Part shown: piece by piece, positions 33,916-42,338 of the stretch
How the letters are laid out: every line of letters begins with the position of its first letter
How positions within the stretch are numbered: the stretch's first letter is position 1
Source of the DNA: an uncultured Oscillospiraceae bacterium
GTDB taxonomy: Bacteria; Bacillota; Clostridia; Oscillospirales; Oscillospiraceae
DNA length: 64,000 nt
Direction of reading: 5' to 3'
Assembly (NCBI GenBank): GCA_902497145.1
Contig: CABVDR010000008.1
Span: 1 to 64,000, forward strand
Translations under genes and position numbers: made by a program
The notes under the pieces: generated by a model
Told to the model about the DNA's origin: nothing
The model's database searches: none
Seen by the model: only the letters and a program-made list of their open reading frames with translations

Positions 33916-33945
33916 CAAGAAATCCGTTTTCCTAGGAGGTTTTCC

Positions 33946-34992
33946 ATGCAGGCGTTGGAACAACTGCCCATCCCCCTGCTCCTGTGGTACCGGGAGCACG
34001 CCCGGGATCTGCCCTGGCGGCAGAATCCCACCCCCTATCGGGTCTGGGTGTCGGAAATTATGCTCCAGCAGACCCGAGTTGTGGCGGTGTTGGACTACTA
34101 CCGCCGCTTTTTGCAGGCGGCCCCCACCGTCCAGGATCTGGCCGCCCTGCCGGAGGACACCCTGATGAAGCTGTGGCAGGGCCTGGGCTATTACAGCCGG
34201 GCCCGCAATCTGCAAAAGGCCGCCCGTCAGATTGTAGATGACTGGGGGGGAGTATTCCCAAATACTTATGAGGGCATCCGCTCCTTGGCTGGAGTAGGGG
34301 ACTACACCGCCGGGGCCATCGCCTCCATTGCCTTCGGCATCCCGGTGCCCGCCGTGGACGGGAATGTACTGCGGGTGGTGACCCGCCTTACCGCTGACCC
34401 TTCTGACATTTTGGCCGCCGCCACGAAAAAGCGCATCACCGCCGCCCTCCAGCAGGTGATACCCACCGCCCAGCCCGGTCAGTTCAACCAGGCTATGATG
34501 GAGCTGGGGGCCACGGTCTGCCTGCCCAACGGGGCGCCGTTGTGTGAGAAGTGCCCCGCCGCTGACTTTTGTCAGGCTTTCCAGCAGGGCCGCACCGGGG
34601 AATTTCCGGTGAAAGCGCCGAAAAAGCCCCGGCGGGTGGAAAAGCGGCGGGTCTACCTGATTTTTTCCGACCGCGGGGTAGCTCTGCGCCGCCGCCCGGA
34701 GCGGGGACTTTTGGCGGGCCTGTGGGAATATCCCAACGAGCTGGAGGAAGAAAAGGCTATCCCCGCCCTGCTGGGTCTCACGCCGGAGGACTTTCAGAAG
34801 GCGACCACCGGTAAGCACATCTTTTCCCACATCGAATGGCACATGACCGCCTATGCCGTCCAGGTGGAGCCGGAGGCCCTGCACGAGGGCTGGGTGTGGG
34901 CCGACCGGGGCGCCCTGGAGCGGGACTATGCCGTCCCCAACGCCTTCTCTGCCTTTTCTGATACAGTCGCTCAGCGTCTGGGCTATTTTTAA
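33946..34992 (+). CDS. mutY: A/G-specific adenine glycosylase
   Basis: 348 residues. Removes adenine mispaired with 8-oxoguanine. Glu37 in VSEIMLQQT and Asp138 in VPAVDGNVLRVV are the catalytic pair; the HhH loop is LAGVGDYTAG. Four cysteines (C.......C..C.....C in VCLPNGAPLCEKCPAADFC) bind a 4Fe-4S cluster, with one residue more than the E. coli first loop. The C-terminal NUDIX-like domain recognises oxidised guanine. AGGAGG precedes the ATG. The radical SAM gene follows 14 bp later. Confidence 0.95.
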   Translation: MQALEQLPIPLLLWYREHARDLPWRQNPTPYRVWVSEIMLQQTRVVAVLDYYRRFLQAAPTVQDLAALPEDTLMKLWQGLGYYSRARNLQKAARQIVDDWGGVFPNTYEGIRSLAGVGDYTAGAIASIAFGIPVPAVDGNVLRVVTRLTADPSDILAAATKKRITAALQQVIPTAQPGQFNQAMMELGATVCLPNGAPLCEKCPAADFCQAFQQGRTGEFPVKAPKKPRRVEKRRVYLIFSDRGVALRRRPERGLLAGLWEYPNELEEEKAIPALLGLTPEDFQKATTGKHIFSHIEWHMTAYAVQVEPEALHEGWVWADRGALERDYAVPNAFSAFSDTVAQRLGYF

Positions 34993-35006
34993 GGGAGGAG
35001 TTCTTC

Positions 35007-35903
35007 ATGATCTGCAATCTCTGCCCCCGCCAGTGCGGCGCTGTGCGCACCCCGGAGCGGGGGGACGGGCTGTGCGGGATGCCTGAGAGCCCCATGGTGG
35101 CCCGGGCCGCCCTCCACATGTGGGAGGAGCCACCTATCTCCGGTACCCGAGGGTCGGGCACGGTGTTCTTCTCCGGCTGTCCCCTGGGTTGTGTGTTCTG
35201 CCAAAATGAGAAAATCAGCCACGAACACTTTGGCAAGGCCCTCACGCTCACGGAGCTGGAACAGGGGTGTAAAAACCTCATCGCCCAGGGGGCCCACAAT
35301 TTGAACTTTGTCACCCCCACCCACTACGCCCATGTGCTCCGTGAACTTCTGACCCGGTACCGGCCGCCGGTGCCCGTGGTTTGGAACACAGGAGGGTATG
35401 AGCGCCTGGAAACCTTACACAGTTTGGATGGACTTGTGGATATCTACCTGCCCGATTTAAAATATTTGGACGCAAAAGCCGCCGCACGCTACTCTGCCGC
35501 ACCGGATTATCCACCGGTTGCTGTGCAGGCCATTCAAGAGATGGTACGCCAAGTGGGCCCCTGTCAGTTTGATGAGGACGGCCTGATGAAGAAGGGGGTC
35601 ATCATCCGCCACCTGATTTTGCCCGGACAGGTGGACGGGGCCAAGGCGGTGATGGACTGGGTAGCGGACACCTTCCCCAAGGGGACGGTGCTCTTCTCCC
35701 TCATGAGCCAATACACCCCCTGGGGAGATCTGTCTGAAGTTCCGGAGATCGACCGCCGCCTGCGCCGGGGGGAGATGAATACCGCTATCCAGTACATGCA
35801 GAACTTAGGTCTGGACGGCTTCTGCCAGGAGCGCACCAGCGCCAAGGAGGAGTACACTCCGCCCTTCGACTTAACAGGGTTACTTTTCTTGAAAGAAAAG
35901 TAA
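35007..35903 (+). CDS. Radical SAM protein, PflX-like
   Basis: 298 residues. CPLGCVFC (C58, C62, C65) is the CX3CX2C ligand set for the radical SAM 4Fe-4S cluster; the N-terminal C3/C6/C10 and C23 could hold a second metal. Overall it resembles the PflX (COG1313) family related to pyruvate formate-lyase activases, whose substrate is not known. The last residues (LLFLKEK) are read from a palindromic repeat that also provides the stop, so the original C-terminus may have been altered by repeat insertion. Confidence 0.82.
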   Translation: MICNLCPRQCGAVRTPERGDGLCGMPESPMVARAALHMWEEPPISGTRGSGTVFFSGCPLGCVFCQNEKISHEHFGKALTLTELEQGCKNLIAQGAHNLNFVTPTHYAHVLRELLTRYRPPVPVVWNTGGYERLETLHSLDGLVDIYLPDLKYLDAKAAARYSAAPDYPPVAVQAIQEMVRQVGPCQFDEDGLMKKGVIIRHLILPGQVDGAKAVMDWVADTFPKGTVLFSLMSQYTPWGDLSEVPEIDRRLRRGEMNTAIQYMQNLGLDGFCQERTSAKEEYTPPFDLTGLLFLKEK

Positions 35904-35938
35904 CCAAAAGAACTTTGTGCGAAACTGCGTTTCGCTTC
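35878..35938 (+). repeat. Palindromic interspersed repeat, copy 1
   Basis: A 13-bp stem palindrome (35878-35905) with arms GGTTACTTTTCTT/AAGAAAAGTAACC, then AAAAGAACTTT and a second hairpin GCGAAAC/GTTTCGC. The same layout recurs at 50542-50601. It begins inside the end of the radical SAM gene. Confidence 0.85.
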
Positions 35939-35949
35939 TGCCGTATCAC

Positions 35950-35992
35950 GCAAAAATCCCGTGGATTCCCAGGAATCCACGGGATTTTTTTA
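35950..35992. terminator. Bidirectional terminator between radical SAM and DHHW genes
   Basis: A 17-bp perfect stem (35953-35969 with 35972-35988) with A- and T-rich flanks between convergent genes. Confidence 0.88.
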
Positions 35993-35993
35993 C

Positions 35994-37115
35994 TTACCGG
36001 CTCAGTACAAACAGGTCCTTGCTGGAGGAGATAAAGTTGGAGATGCTGTACAGCACCACCACCTGATCGATCTCGTTTGTCTCCACATAGTCCTTCACGC
36101 TGTTCAGGTTCATGCGGGGGTCAAAGAGATGGATTTCAGAAAAATTCTGGGTCAGGAAGGGGGCCAGGGAGTCCGAGTAGGAGTCCCGGATCACCAGCAC
36201 CTTAGGGGCGTCGGTGTGCTCTGTCTCGATGACGCACAAAGGCTGGTTGCCGCCCAGGAAGGAGGAGTACTTGTCCTTTTTGTCCAGGTAGCTGTCCACA
36301 TACAGGGTGCTGTCGGTGGGGGTACCGTCAAAGTAGGCGGTCACCTTCAGGCCATCCCCGGAGATATACCGGTCAATGTGGTCGGGGGCTACCCAGCGCA
36401 CACCGGAGCTGGAGAAGATGGTGCCGTAGAAGGAGTCCGACACCGTCACCTTAGCGTCCTCATCCAGAGGAGCGGCCTCCATGCCCATGGCCTCCATCAG
36501 GGCGGTGTAGCCATAGTAGGCGCCCAGGCTGGTCCAGTGGTGGTCGGTGCGGTAGTAGATGTTTTCGTCCTTGTGTTCCTCCAGGGCGGAGTACACGTCG
36601 ATGGTGTAGGTCTGCACCGTGTCGTACAGCTCCTCAATGATGGCCGCCTCGTCGGCGGTAGGCGCTCCGGCAGGCAGTCGGTCCGACCAGATCTCCGCCG
36701 CGGAGGGGATGATGCCGAAGTACACCGGCACGTCCACATTGTTCACCAGAGCGTTGACAAAACCCGCACTGGTCATCAGCGTGTCGTGGTCCGGCTCGTC
36801 CAGGCGGTTGATCAGGGTGTCCTCCTTGCCAAAGTAGACCCCGTTGTTCTCCTGCTTGCCGCTCAGCCGCTCACTCCAGGCCTTCAGGGCCACCCAGAAG
36901 TCCCGGCCAATGATGTGGTCGTTGACGTAGTCCTCCGCGTCCTCCATAAACTTGCCGTTTTCCAGGCTCTCCGCACTCAGCTTAGGCGGCGTGGCCAGAT
37001 AGCGGTTTTCCAGCTCGGAAAATTCCTGATCCGGAGCCAGGAAACTGCCCACCAAAATCCCGCCGATGAACAGAGAAAACAGGACCGTTAAAAAGATACA
37101 GTACTTTTTACTCAT
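35994..37115 (-). CDS. DHHW family protein (AlgX/AlgJ-like SGNH)
   Basis: 373 residues. An N-terminal signal anchor (residues 4-27) is followed by an extracytoplasmic SGNH-hydrolase-like domain. YRTDHHWTSLGAYYGY is the DHHW motif that names the family, and VIRDSYSDS holds the probable serine. Such proteins accept acyl groups from MBOAT partners and pass them to a surface polymer, as AlgX/AlgJ do for alginate. It lies 12 bp after the MBOAT gene, so they form an operon. The polymer here is unknown. Confidence 0.85.
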   Translation of the reverse strand: MSKKYCIFLTVLFSLFIGGILVGSFLAPDQEFSELENRYLATPPKLSAESLENGKFMEDAEDYVNDHIIGRDFWVALKAWSERLSGKQENNGVYFGKEDTLINRLDEPDHDTLMTSAGFVNALVNNVDVPVYFGIIPSAAEIWSDRLPAGAPTADEAAIIEELYDTVQTYTIDVYSALEEHKDENIYYRTDHHWTSLGAYYGYTALMEAMGMEAAPLDEDAKVTVSDSFYGTIFSSSGVRWVAPDHIDRYISGDGLKVTAYFDGTPTDSTLYVDSYLDKKDKYSSFLGGNQPLCVIETEHTDAPKVLVIRDSYSDSLAPFLTQNFSEIHLFDPRMNLNSVKDYVETNEIDQVVVLYSISNFISSSKDLFVLSR

Positions 37116-37127
37116 GGATATACTCCT

Positions 37128-38531
37128 TTAAAAGCGGAAATACAGGAAGGGATTGTAGGTGCCGTCCACCAGATACCCGGTGCACACCACCAGTCCCGCC
37201 AGCACCAGCACGGTGCACACCACCTCAGCCGCGCCGGGCTTGAGCTTGTGGTACAGCTTGGCGCCCAGGGGGGTGGAGGCCACCGCCGCCACGACCAGAA
37301 TAGGCAGGTAGCTGGTGATATAGTAGCCCAGCTGAGCGTCCACCAAAGGCACGCCGCCCAGGCCGAACATCACCTTCAGGTAGGAGCCCAGCTGTGAGAA
37401 GTCCTCAATGGCGAAGATGGCCCAGCTGACCACCACGAAGAACAGGGTGTAGATGTGGCCTACCACTGCGGGGGCTTTGTTCAGCACCTTCAGCAGGAAA
37501 AACTTCTCCAGCATCAGCAGTACGAAGAAGTAGAGGCCCCAAATGAGGTAATTCCAGCTGGCCCCGTGCCAAATCCCTGTGGCCGCCCACACCACCAGCA
37601 GGTTGAACATCCACCGGGGTTTGGAGCAGCGGTTGCCTCCCAGGGGGATATACAAGTACTCCCGGAACCAGGTGGACAGGGAGATGTGCCAGCGCCGCCA
37701 GAACTCGGTAATGCTTTTGGAGATATAGGGGTAGTTGAAGTTGGGCAAAAACTCAAAGCCCAGCATCCGCCCGAGACCGATGGCCATGTCGGAGTAGCCC
37801 GAGAAGTCGAAGTAGATCTGGAAGGTAAAGGCGATCACGCCCAGCCAGGAACCCAGTACGGTGAGCTCCCCGGCGGCCATGCCCTTGTAGGCCTCCCACA
37901 GCATACCTACGTTGTTGGCCACCAGCACCTTTTTGGCCATGCCCACCATAAAGATCTGCACTCCGGAGGCGAACTTCTCGGTGGAGGTGGTGCGCTCGTT
38001 AATCTGGTCGCCCAGGTCCTTATACTTGATGATGGGACCGGCAATGAGTTGGGGGAACAGGGTGACAAAGGTGCCGAAGTTGATGATGTTGCGCTGGGCA
38101 CGAGTGTCGCCCCGGTACACGTCGATGGTGTAACTCATGGTCTGGAAGGTGTAGAAGGAGATGCCGATGGGCAGGTGGATGTTCAGCACCGGCATAAAGG
38201 TCAGGCCCATAGCCTGGAGGGAACCGGCCAAAAAGTCCCAGTACTTAAAGAATAGCAGCAGGGCCAGGTTGAAGATGACCGACGAGGCCACCGCCATCCG
38301 GGCCCCTTTGTCGTTGCCCTTCTTCTTGCACCGCTCCACCAACATGCCGTGGGTGTAGTCGATGGCGGTGGACAGGAACATGATAGCCACATACTCCCGC
38401 TCGCCCCAGTAATAGAAGAACAGGGAGGAGATAAGCAGTACCACGTTGCGCCCCTTCCGGGGCACCAGGTAATAGACCAGCAGGGTCAGCGCCAGAAAAT
38501 AGAATAGAAAAATTGGGGTAGAAAAGACCAT
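37128..38531 (-). CDS. MBOAT family O-acyltransferase (AlgI/DltB-like)
   Basis: 467 residues with about ten hydrophobic segments. Moves an acyl (usually acetyl) group across the membrane. The MBOAT signature includes the catalytic His in TGIWHGASWNYLIWGLYF and WHISLSTWFREYLYIPLGGNR. The AGGAGGATAACC ribosome site precedes the ATG. It pairs with the DHHW gene downstream and the lipoprotein gene upstream. No dltA or dltC is nearby, so D-alanylation is unlikely; O-acetylation of a surface polysaccharide is the likely task. Confidence 0.9.
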   Translation of the reverse strand: MVFSTPIFLFYFLALTLLVYYLVPRKGRNVVLLISSLFFYYWGEREYVAIMFLSTAIDYTHGMLVERCKKKGNDKGARMAVASSVIFNLALLLFFKYWDFLAGSLQAMGLTFMPVLNIHLPIGISFYTFQTMSYTIDVYRGDTRAQRNIINFGTFVTLFPQLIAGPIIKYKDLGDQINERTTSTEKFASGVQIFMVGMAKKVLVANNVGMLWEAYKGMAAGELTVLGSWLGVIAFTFQIYFDFSGYSDMAIGLGRMLGFEFLPNFNYPYISKSITEFWRRWHISLSTWFREYLYIPLGGNRCSKPRWMFNLLVVWAATGIWHGASWNYLIWGLYFFVLLMLEKFFLLKVLNKAPAVVGHIYTLFFVVVSWAIFAIEDFSQLGSYLKVMFGLGGVPLVDAQLGYYITSYLPILVVAAVASTPLGAKLYHKLKPGAAEVVCTVLVLAGLVVCTGYLVDGTYNPFLYFRF

Positions 38532-38566
38532 AGGTTATCCTCCTAGGTAAAACGAAACAGAATGAG

Positions 38567-38593
38567 AGGCGGACGGCAAAGACCGTCCGCCCC
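38567..38593. terminator. Hairpin between lipoprotein and MBOAT genes
   Basis: The stem GGCGGACGG/CCGTCCGCC lies just after the lipoprotein stop; the T-tract is weak, so read-through into the MBOAT gene is possible. Confidence 0.6.
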
Positions 38594-38623
38594 ATGATAT
38601 CACATTCCGCAGGGGAGAATCAA

Positions 38624-39604
38624 TCAAAACAGCGCATTAAAATCCTTCACGATGGAATCGCAGTTCTCGCCAACCACCATCATCACATAGTTGCCGTTGG
38701 AAACCACCCGGGACTGCTCCGTCCAAATGCGGGTGGGCTCGGGATACCACGCGCCGCCGTTGATCATGGAGTCGATGCGGGCCTGGAAGATACTCTTCAC
38801 CTTGGCCACATCGCTGCTGTTCTTCACCTGGACCAGGGCCATCTCGCCCATATTCATGGACATCATATTGATGTACACCTTACACTGCTCGGTGGCAATG
38901 CTGCTCAGGCCGGTATAGTAGTTGTCCATCAGGGCGGAATCGGCCAGGCTCAGATTAGGCATAGAATATTTGGAGGCGACAGAGGAGTAGAAGGCCGCCA
39001 GATCCACATTGCTGGGCTCGGGATCCGGAGTGGTCGTCCCGCCGCCGGTGCTGCCGCCAGAGCTGGAGCTGCCGCCGGAGCTGGAACCGCCGGTGCTGCC
39101 GCCGGTAGAGGGCGTGCTCTCCTCCCACTTACAGGCGACCACACAGGTGGCCTTCTGGTCGCCGGCGGTCACGGTGATCTTGGTGTTGCCGGGCTTGACC
39201 GCCACCACCTTGCCGTTCTCATCCACGGTAGCCACATCGGGGTTGCCGGACTTGAAGGTCACTTTGGTGCCCTCGGGCACGCCGTCGGTCTTCAGGGTGT
39301 AGCTGGAGCCGGCGGAGAAGAGGGTAAAGCCGGTGCGGCTCAGGGTCAGCTTGGCCTCCTCCTGGGTCTCACCCTGGGAGGCGTCGGGGGTGCTGGTGCT
39401 GCCGGAGGCCGAACCCGAGCTGCTGACAGAGCCGGAGGCGGAGCTGCTGGAGGAGCTCACGCCGGAGCTGGAAGCGGTGGACTGGCTGCTCTGGCTGGAA
39501 GAAGAACTGCTGGAGTCCTGGGTGTTCTCCTTGGGAGCACAACCGGCCAGCAGAGAGACGGACAGAGCGGCGGCAAGAAGCAGAGCGTAAGAGCGGTGTT
39601 TCAT
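38624..39604 (-). CDS. Surface lipoprotein with Ig-like and DUF4358-like domains
   Basis: 326 residues. I chose ATG 39604, with AAGGAG about 9 nt upstream, because it starts a lipoprotein signal ending in LLAGC (Cys22). Then come a Ser-rich linker (about 30-60), a BIG2-like Ig domain (SGNPDVATVDENGKVVAVKPGNTKITVTAG), a Gly/Ser linker and a C-terminal domain resembling DUF4358. DUF4358 lipoproteins often occur with MBOAT and DHHW genes in gut Clostridia (recollection). It is probably an accessory of the O-acylation machinery. Confidence 0.75.
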   Translation of the reverse strand: MKHRSYALLLAAALSVSLLAGCAPKENTQDSSSSSSSQSSQSTASSSGVSSSSSSASGSVSSSGSASGSTSTPDASQGETQEEAKLTLSRTGFTLFSAGSSYTLKTDGVPEGTKVTFKSGNPDVATVDENGKVVAVKPGNTKITVTAGDQKATCVVACKWEESTPSTGGSTGGSSSGGSSSSGGSTGGGTTTPDPEPSNVDLAAFYSSVASKYSMPNLSLADSALMDNYYTGLSSIATEQCKVYINMMSMNMGEMALVQVKNSSDVAKVKSIFQARIDSMINGGAWYPEPTRIWTEQSRVVSNGNYVMMVVGENCDSIVKDFNALF

Positions 39605-39722
39605 AGTCGAGTAACTCCTTTTTTCTTCGCGGGATATTCCGCGGTATTTTCTGTTTTCAGTGGGTTGGACGGCGGCTGCAAAAAAAGGTTCCCCATTTTT
39701 CAAAAAAATTTTTTCTTCTCCC

Positions 39723-39751
39723 TTGACACTCTCACACTTTCGGTGTATCTT
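39723..39751 (+). promoter_or_regulatory. Promoter of the metal-efflux operon
   Basis: Perfect TTGACA (39723-39728), 17-nt spacer, TATCTT (39746-39751). Confidence 0.75.
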
Positions 39752-39762
39752 AACAGTACAAT

Positions 39763-39782
39763 ATATGAACAATTATTCATAT
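39763..39782 (+). promoter_or_regulatory. ArsR/SmtB-type operator
   Basis: Imperfect dyad with half-sites ATATGAA and TTCATAT separated by 6 bp, directly after the -10 box. The ATATGAAC-type half-site is typical of ArsR-family operators; binding would block transcription until metal is present. Confidence 0.75.
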
Positions 39783-39805
39783 GATAATTTGAGGAGGGAT
39801 AACTC

Positions 39806-40174
39806 ATGGAGCAGGAACGGGATCAGGACCTGTGCTGTGCCGTCACCCAAGTGCACCCCGACGCGGTGGAGCGGGTGCGGGAACTGCTGCCCCGGGATGA
39901 GACCCTGTACGACCTGGCGGAGCTGTTCAAAATCTTCGGGGACAGCACCCGGGTAAAAATTCTCTACGCCCTGTTGGAGTCGGAGCTGTGCGTATGTGAC
40001 ATTGCCAAGCTCATGGACGTGAGCCAGTCCGCCGTCTCCCACCAGCTGCGGGTGCTGAAGGCCAGCAAGCTGGTGAAATTCCGCCGGGAGGGCAAGACCA
40101 TCTTCTACTCCCTGGCCGATGACCACGTGGTCAGTATCTTAAGTCAAGGTATGGAACATATTGAGGAGGAGTAA
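39806..40174 (+). CDS. CadC-like ArsR-family metal-sensing repressor
   Basis: 122 residues, GAGGAGGG site. Winged-helix repressor that leaves DNA when it binds metal. ELCVCDIA (Cys62, Cys64) with the N-terminal Cys10/Cys11 gives an alpha3N thiolate site for Cd/Pb; Asp105, His107, His118 and Glu121 match the spacing of the alpha5 zinc site of CadC/SmtB. Both sites seem complete. It is the first gene of an operon with an HMA protein and P-ATPase, and it likely represses itself through the operator at 39763-39782. Confidence 0.9.
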   Translation: MEQERDQDLCCAVTQVHPDAVERVRELLPRDETLYDLAELFKIFGDSTRVKILYALLESELCVCDIAKLMDVSQSAVSHQLRVLKASKLVKFRREGKTIFYSLADDHVVSILSQGMEHIEEE

Positions 40175-40177
40175 GCC

Positions 40178-40399
40178 ATGAAAAAGACCTTTCAGATGAT
40201 CGACCTGGACTGCGCCAACTGCGCGGCCAAAATGGAGCGTGCCATCCAGAACATCGACGGCGTCACCAGTGCCACCGTCAGCTTTATGACCCAGAAGCTC
40301 ACCCTGGAGGCAGATGACGCCCGCTTTGACCAGATCGTGAAGGAAGCGGTGAAGGCCTGCCGGAAGGTGGAGCCGGACTGCGAGATCGTAGTCAAGTAA
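40178..40399 (+). CDS. HMA-domain metal-binding protein
   Basis: 73 residues. A ferredoxin-like heavy-metal-associated domain with the metal motif DCANC at residues 11-15. It begins 3 bp after the regulator stop. In most Cd/Zn ATPases this domain is fused to the N-terminus of the pump; here it is a free small protein and the pump lacks it, so it probably delivers metal to the ATPase. Confidence 0.88.
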   Translation: MKKTFQMIDLDCANCAAKMERAIQNIDGVTSATVSFMTQKLTLEADDARFDQIVKEAVKACRKVEPDCEIVVK

Positions 40400-40430
40400 G
40401 ATTCGGGAACCTGTAAGGAGGCGGCTGGCC

Positions 40431-42290
40431 ATGACAAAAAAGCAGAAGAAGACCCTCCGGCGCATCCTCGGCAGCACAGTGCTGTTTATCGGAGTGTGGG
40501 CGGTGACCGCCCTGGCTCCTCTGCCACCCTGGGGAGAATTTCTCCTCTACCTGCTGCCCTATGCCCTCATCGGCTGGGACATTTTGTGGAAGGCAGTTCG
40601 GAACATCTTAAACGGCCAGGTATTTGACGAGAACTTCCTCATGGCTCTGGCCACCGTGGGCGCCTTTGGCTGTGGGGAGTACCGGGAGGGCGTGGCCGTC
40701 ATGCTCTTCTACCAGGTGGGCGAGCTGTTCCAAAGTGTAGCCGTCAGCCGCAGCCGCGCCTCCATTGCCCAGCTCATGGACATCCGCCCCGACAGCGCTA
40801 ACGTGGAGCGGGATGGTCAGGTGATTACTGTGGACCCGGAGGAGGTGGCGGTGGATGAGATCATCGTCATCCGGGCCGGGGAGCGGGTTCCTCTGGACGG
40901 CACGGTGGTGGAGGGCGCCTCCGCTCTGGACACCGCCGCCCTCACCGGCGAGTCCATGCCCCGGGATGTAGCAGCCGGGGACGAGGTGGTCAGCGGCTGC
41001 GTCAACCTCAGCGGTCTGCTGCGGGTGCGGGTAAGCCGCCCCTTCGGCCAGTCCACCGTGGCCAAGATCCTGGATCTGGTGGAAAACTCCGCCGCCAAGA
41101 AGGCCAAGGCGGAGCACTTCATTACGAAATTCGCCCGGTACTACACCCCCGCCGTGGTGCTGTGCGCCGTGGCTCTGGCCGTGCTGCCTCCCCTGGTGGG
41201 ACTGGGGGCCTGGCGCACCTGGGTCCTGCGGGCGCTGAACTTCCTGGTGGTGTCCTGCCCCTGCGCGCTGGTCATCTCCATCCCCCTGAGCTTCTTCGGG
41301 GGCATCGGCGGAGCCTCCCGCCAGGGTATCCTGGTAAAGGGCGGCAACTATCTGGAGGCCCTGGCCAAGGCGGACACGGTGGTCTTTGATAAGACAGGAA
41401 CTCTGACCCAGGGCCGCTTTGCCGTCACGGAGGTCTCCCCCGTGGGTATGGGCAAGGAAGAGCTTCTGGAGCTGGCCGCCCAGGCCGAGCAATTTTCCAC
41501 CCACCCCATCGCCCGCTCCATCCTTACCGCCTGGGGCGGCACTCCCGACCGGGACCGGGTGTTCCAGGTGGAGGAACTGGCTGGCCGGGGCCTGCGGGCC
41601 CAAGTGGATGGCCGGGCCGTGCTGGCTGGCAACGAGCGGCTGATGAAGGAAAACGGCATTTCCCGTCCCCAGCAGCCGGAGGCCCCCGGCACGGTAATCC
41701 ACCTGGCGTTGGAGGGCCAATACGCCGGACGGCTGGTCATTACCGACCAGCTGAAACCCGGTGCCAAGCAGGCCATCCACGCCCTGAAAGCCGCTGGCGT
41801 GAGCCGTACCGTGATGCTCACCGGCGACAGTCAGGCCGCCGGGCAGGCCGCTGCCAAGGAATTGGGACTGGATCAGGTGTACGCCCAGCTGCTCCCCGGG
41901 GACAAGGTGGACCAGGTGGAGGCTCTGCTGGCCAAGGAGACCCCGGGCCATACTCTGGTCTATGTGGGCGACGGCATCAACGACGCGCCGGTTCTCTCCC
42001 GTGCAGACGTGGGCGTGGCCATGGGGGCCATGGGCTCGGACGCCGCCATCGAGGCCGCCGACGTGGTGCTCATGGACGACGACCTGGGCAAGCTGGCCCG
42101 GGCTGTATCCATTGCCCGAAAGACCATGACCATTGTGAAAGAGAACACCATCTTCGCCATCGGGGTAAAGCTGGCGGTGCTGGTGTTGTCCGCCCTGGGC
42201 TATGTGGGCCTGTGGTGGGCGGTGTTTGCCGACGTAGGCGTGTCGGTAATCGCCATTCTCAACGCCAGCCGGATGCTGAACGCCCGTTAA
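40431..42290 (+). CDS. Heavy-metal P1B-type ATPase (Cd/Zn/Pb exporter type)
   Basis: 619 residues. ATP-driven export of divalent soft metals. Features in order: N-terminal TM helices, TGES actuator motif in ALTGESMPRD, the CPC metal site in TM (Cys276, Cys278), DKTGT phosphorylation site (Asp320), an HP motif in STHPIARS, and GDGINDAPVL. The VSCPCALVISIPLSFFGGIGGASRQGILVKGG form points to the ZntA/CadA group and not to copper pumps, in line with the CadC-like regulator. No N-terminal HMA domain; the separate gene before it supplies one. Confidence 0.93.
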   Translation: MTKKQKKTLRRILGSTVLFIGVWAVTALAPLPPWGEFLLYLLPYALIGWDILWKAVRNILNGQVFDENFLMALATVGAFGCGEYREGVAVMLFYQVGELFQSVAVSRSRASIAQLMDIRPDSANVERDGQVITVDPEEVAVDEIIVIRAGERVPLDGTVVEGASALDTAALTGESMPRDVAAGDEVVSGCVNLSGLLRVRVSRPFGQSTVAKILDLVENSAAKKAKAEHFITKFARYYTPAVVLCAVALAVLPPLVGLGAWRTWVLRALNFLVVSCPCALVISIPLSFFGGIGGASRQGILVKGGNYLEALAKADTVVFDKTGTLTQGRFAVTEVSPVGMGKEELLELAAQAEQFSTHPIARSILTAWGGTPDRDRVFQVEELAGRGLRAQVDGRAVLAGNERLMKENGISRPQQPEAPGTVIHLALEGQYAGRLVITDQLKPGAKQAIHALKAAGVSRTVMLTGDSQAAGQAAAKELGLDQVYAQLLPGDKVDQVEALLAKETPGHTLVYVGDGINDAPVLSRADVGVAMGAMGSDAAIEAADVVLMDDDLGKLARAVSIARKTMTIVKENTIFAIGVKLAVLVLSALGYVGLWWAVFADVGVSVIAILNASRMLNAR

Positions 42291-42298
42291 ATACACAA

Positions 42299-42338
42299 CG
42301 AAGCCCTGGGGCTGCCGCTTGGCAGCCCCAGGGCTTTG
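42299..42338. terminator. Bidirectional terminator after the ATPase gene
   Basis: A 16-bp stem (42301-42316 with 42321-42336) between convergent genes, with a T-rich exit on the plus strand. Confidence 0.88.

Larger units (their letters stand above)
33646..33945. other. Intergenic region before mutY
   Basis: A 300-bp spacer with the terminator above, an AT-rich stretch without visible genes, and the mutY promoter at 33887-33915. Confidence 0.6.
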
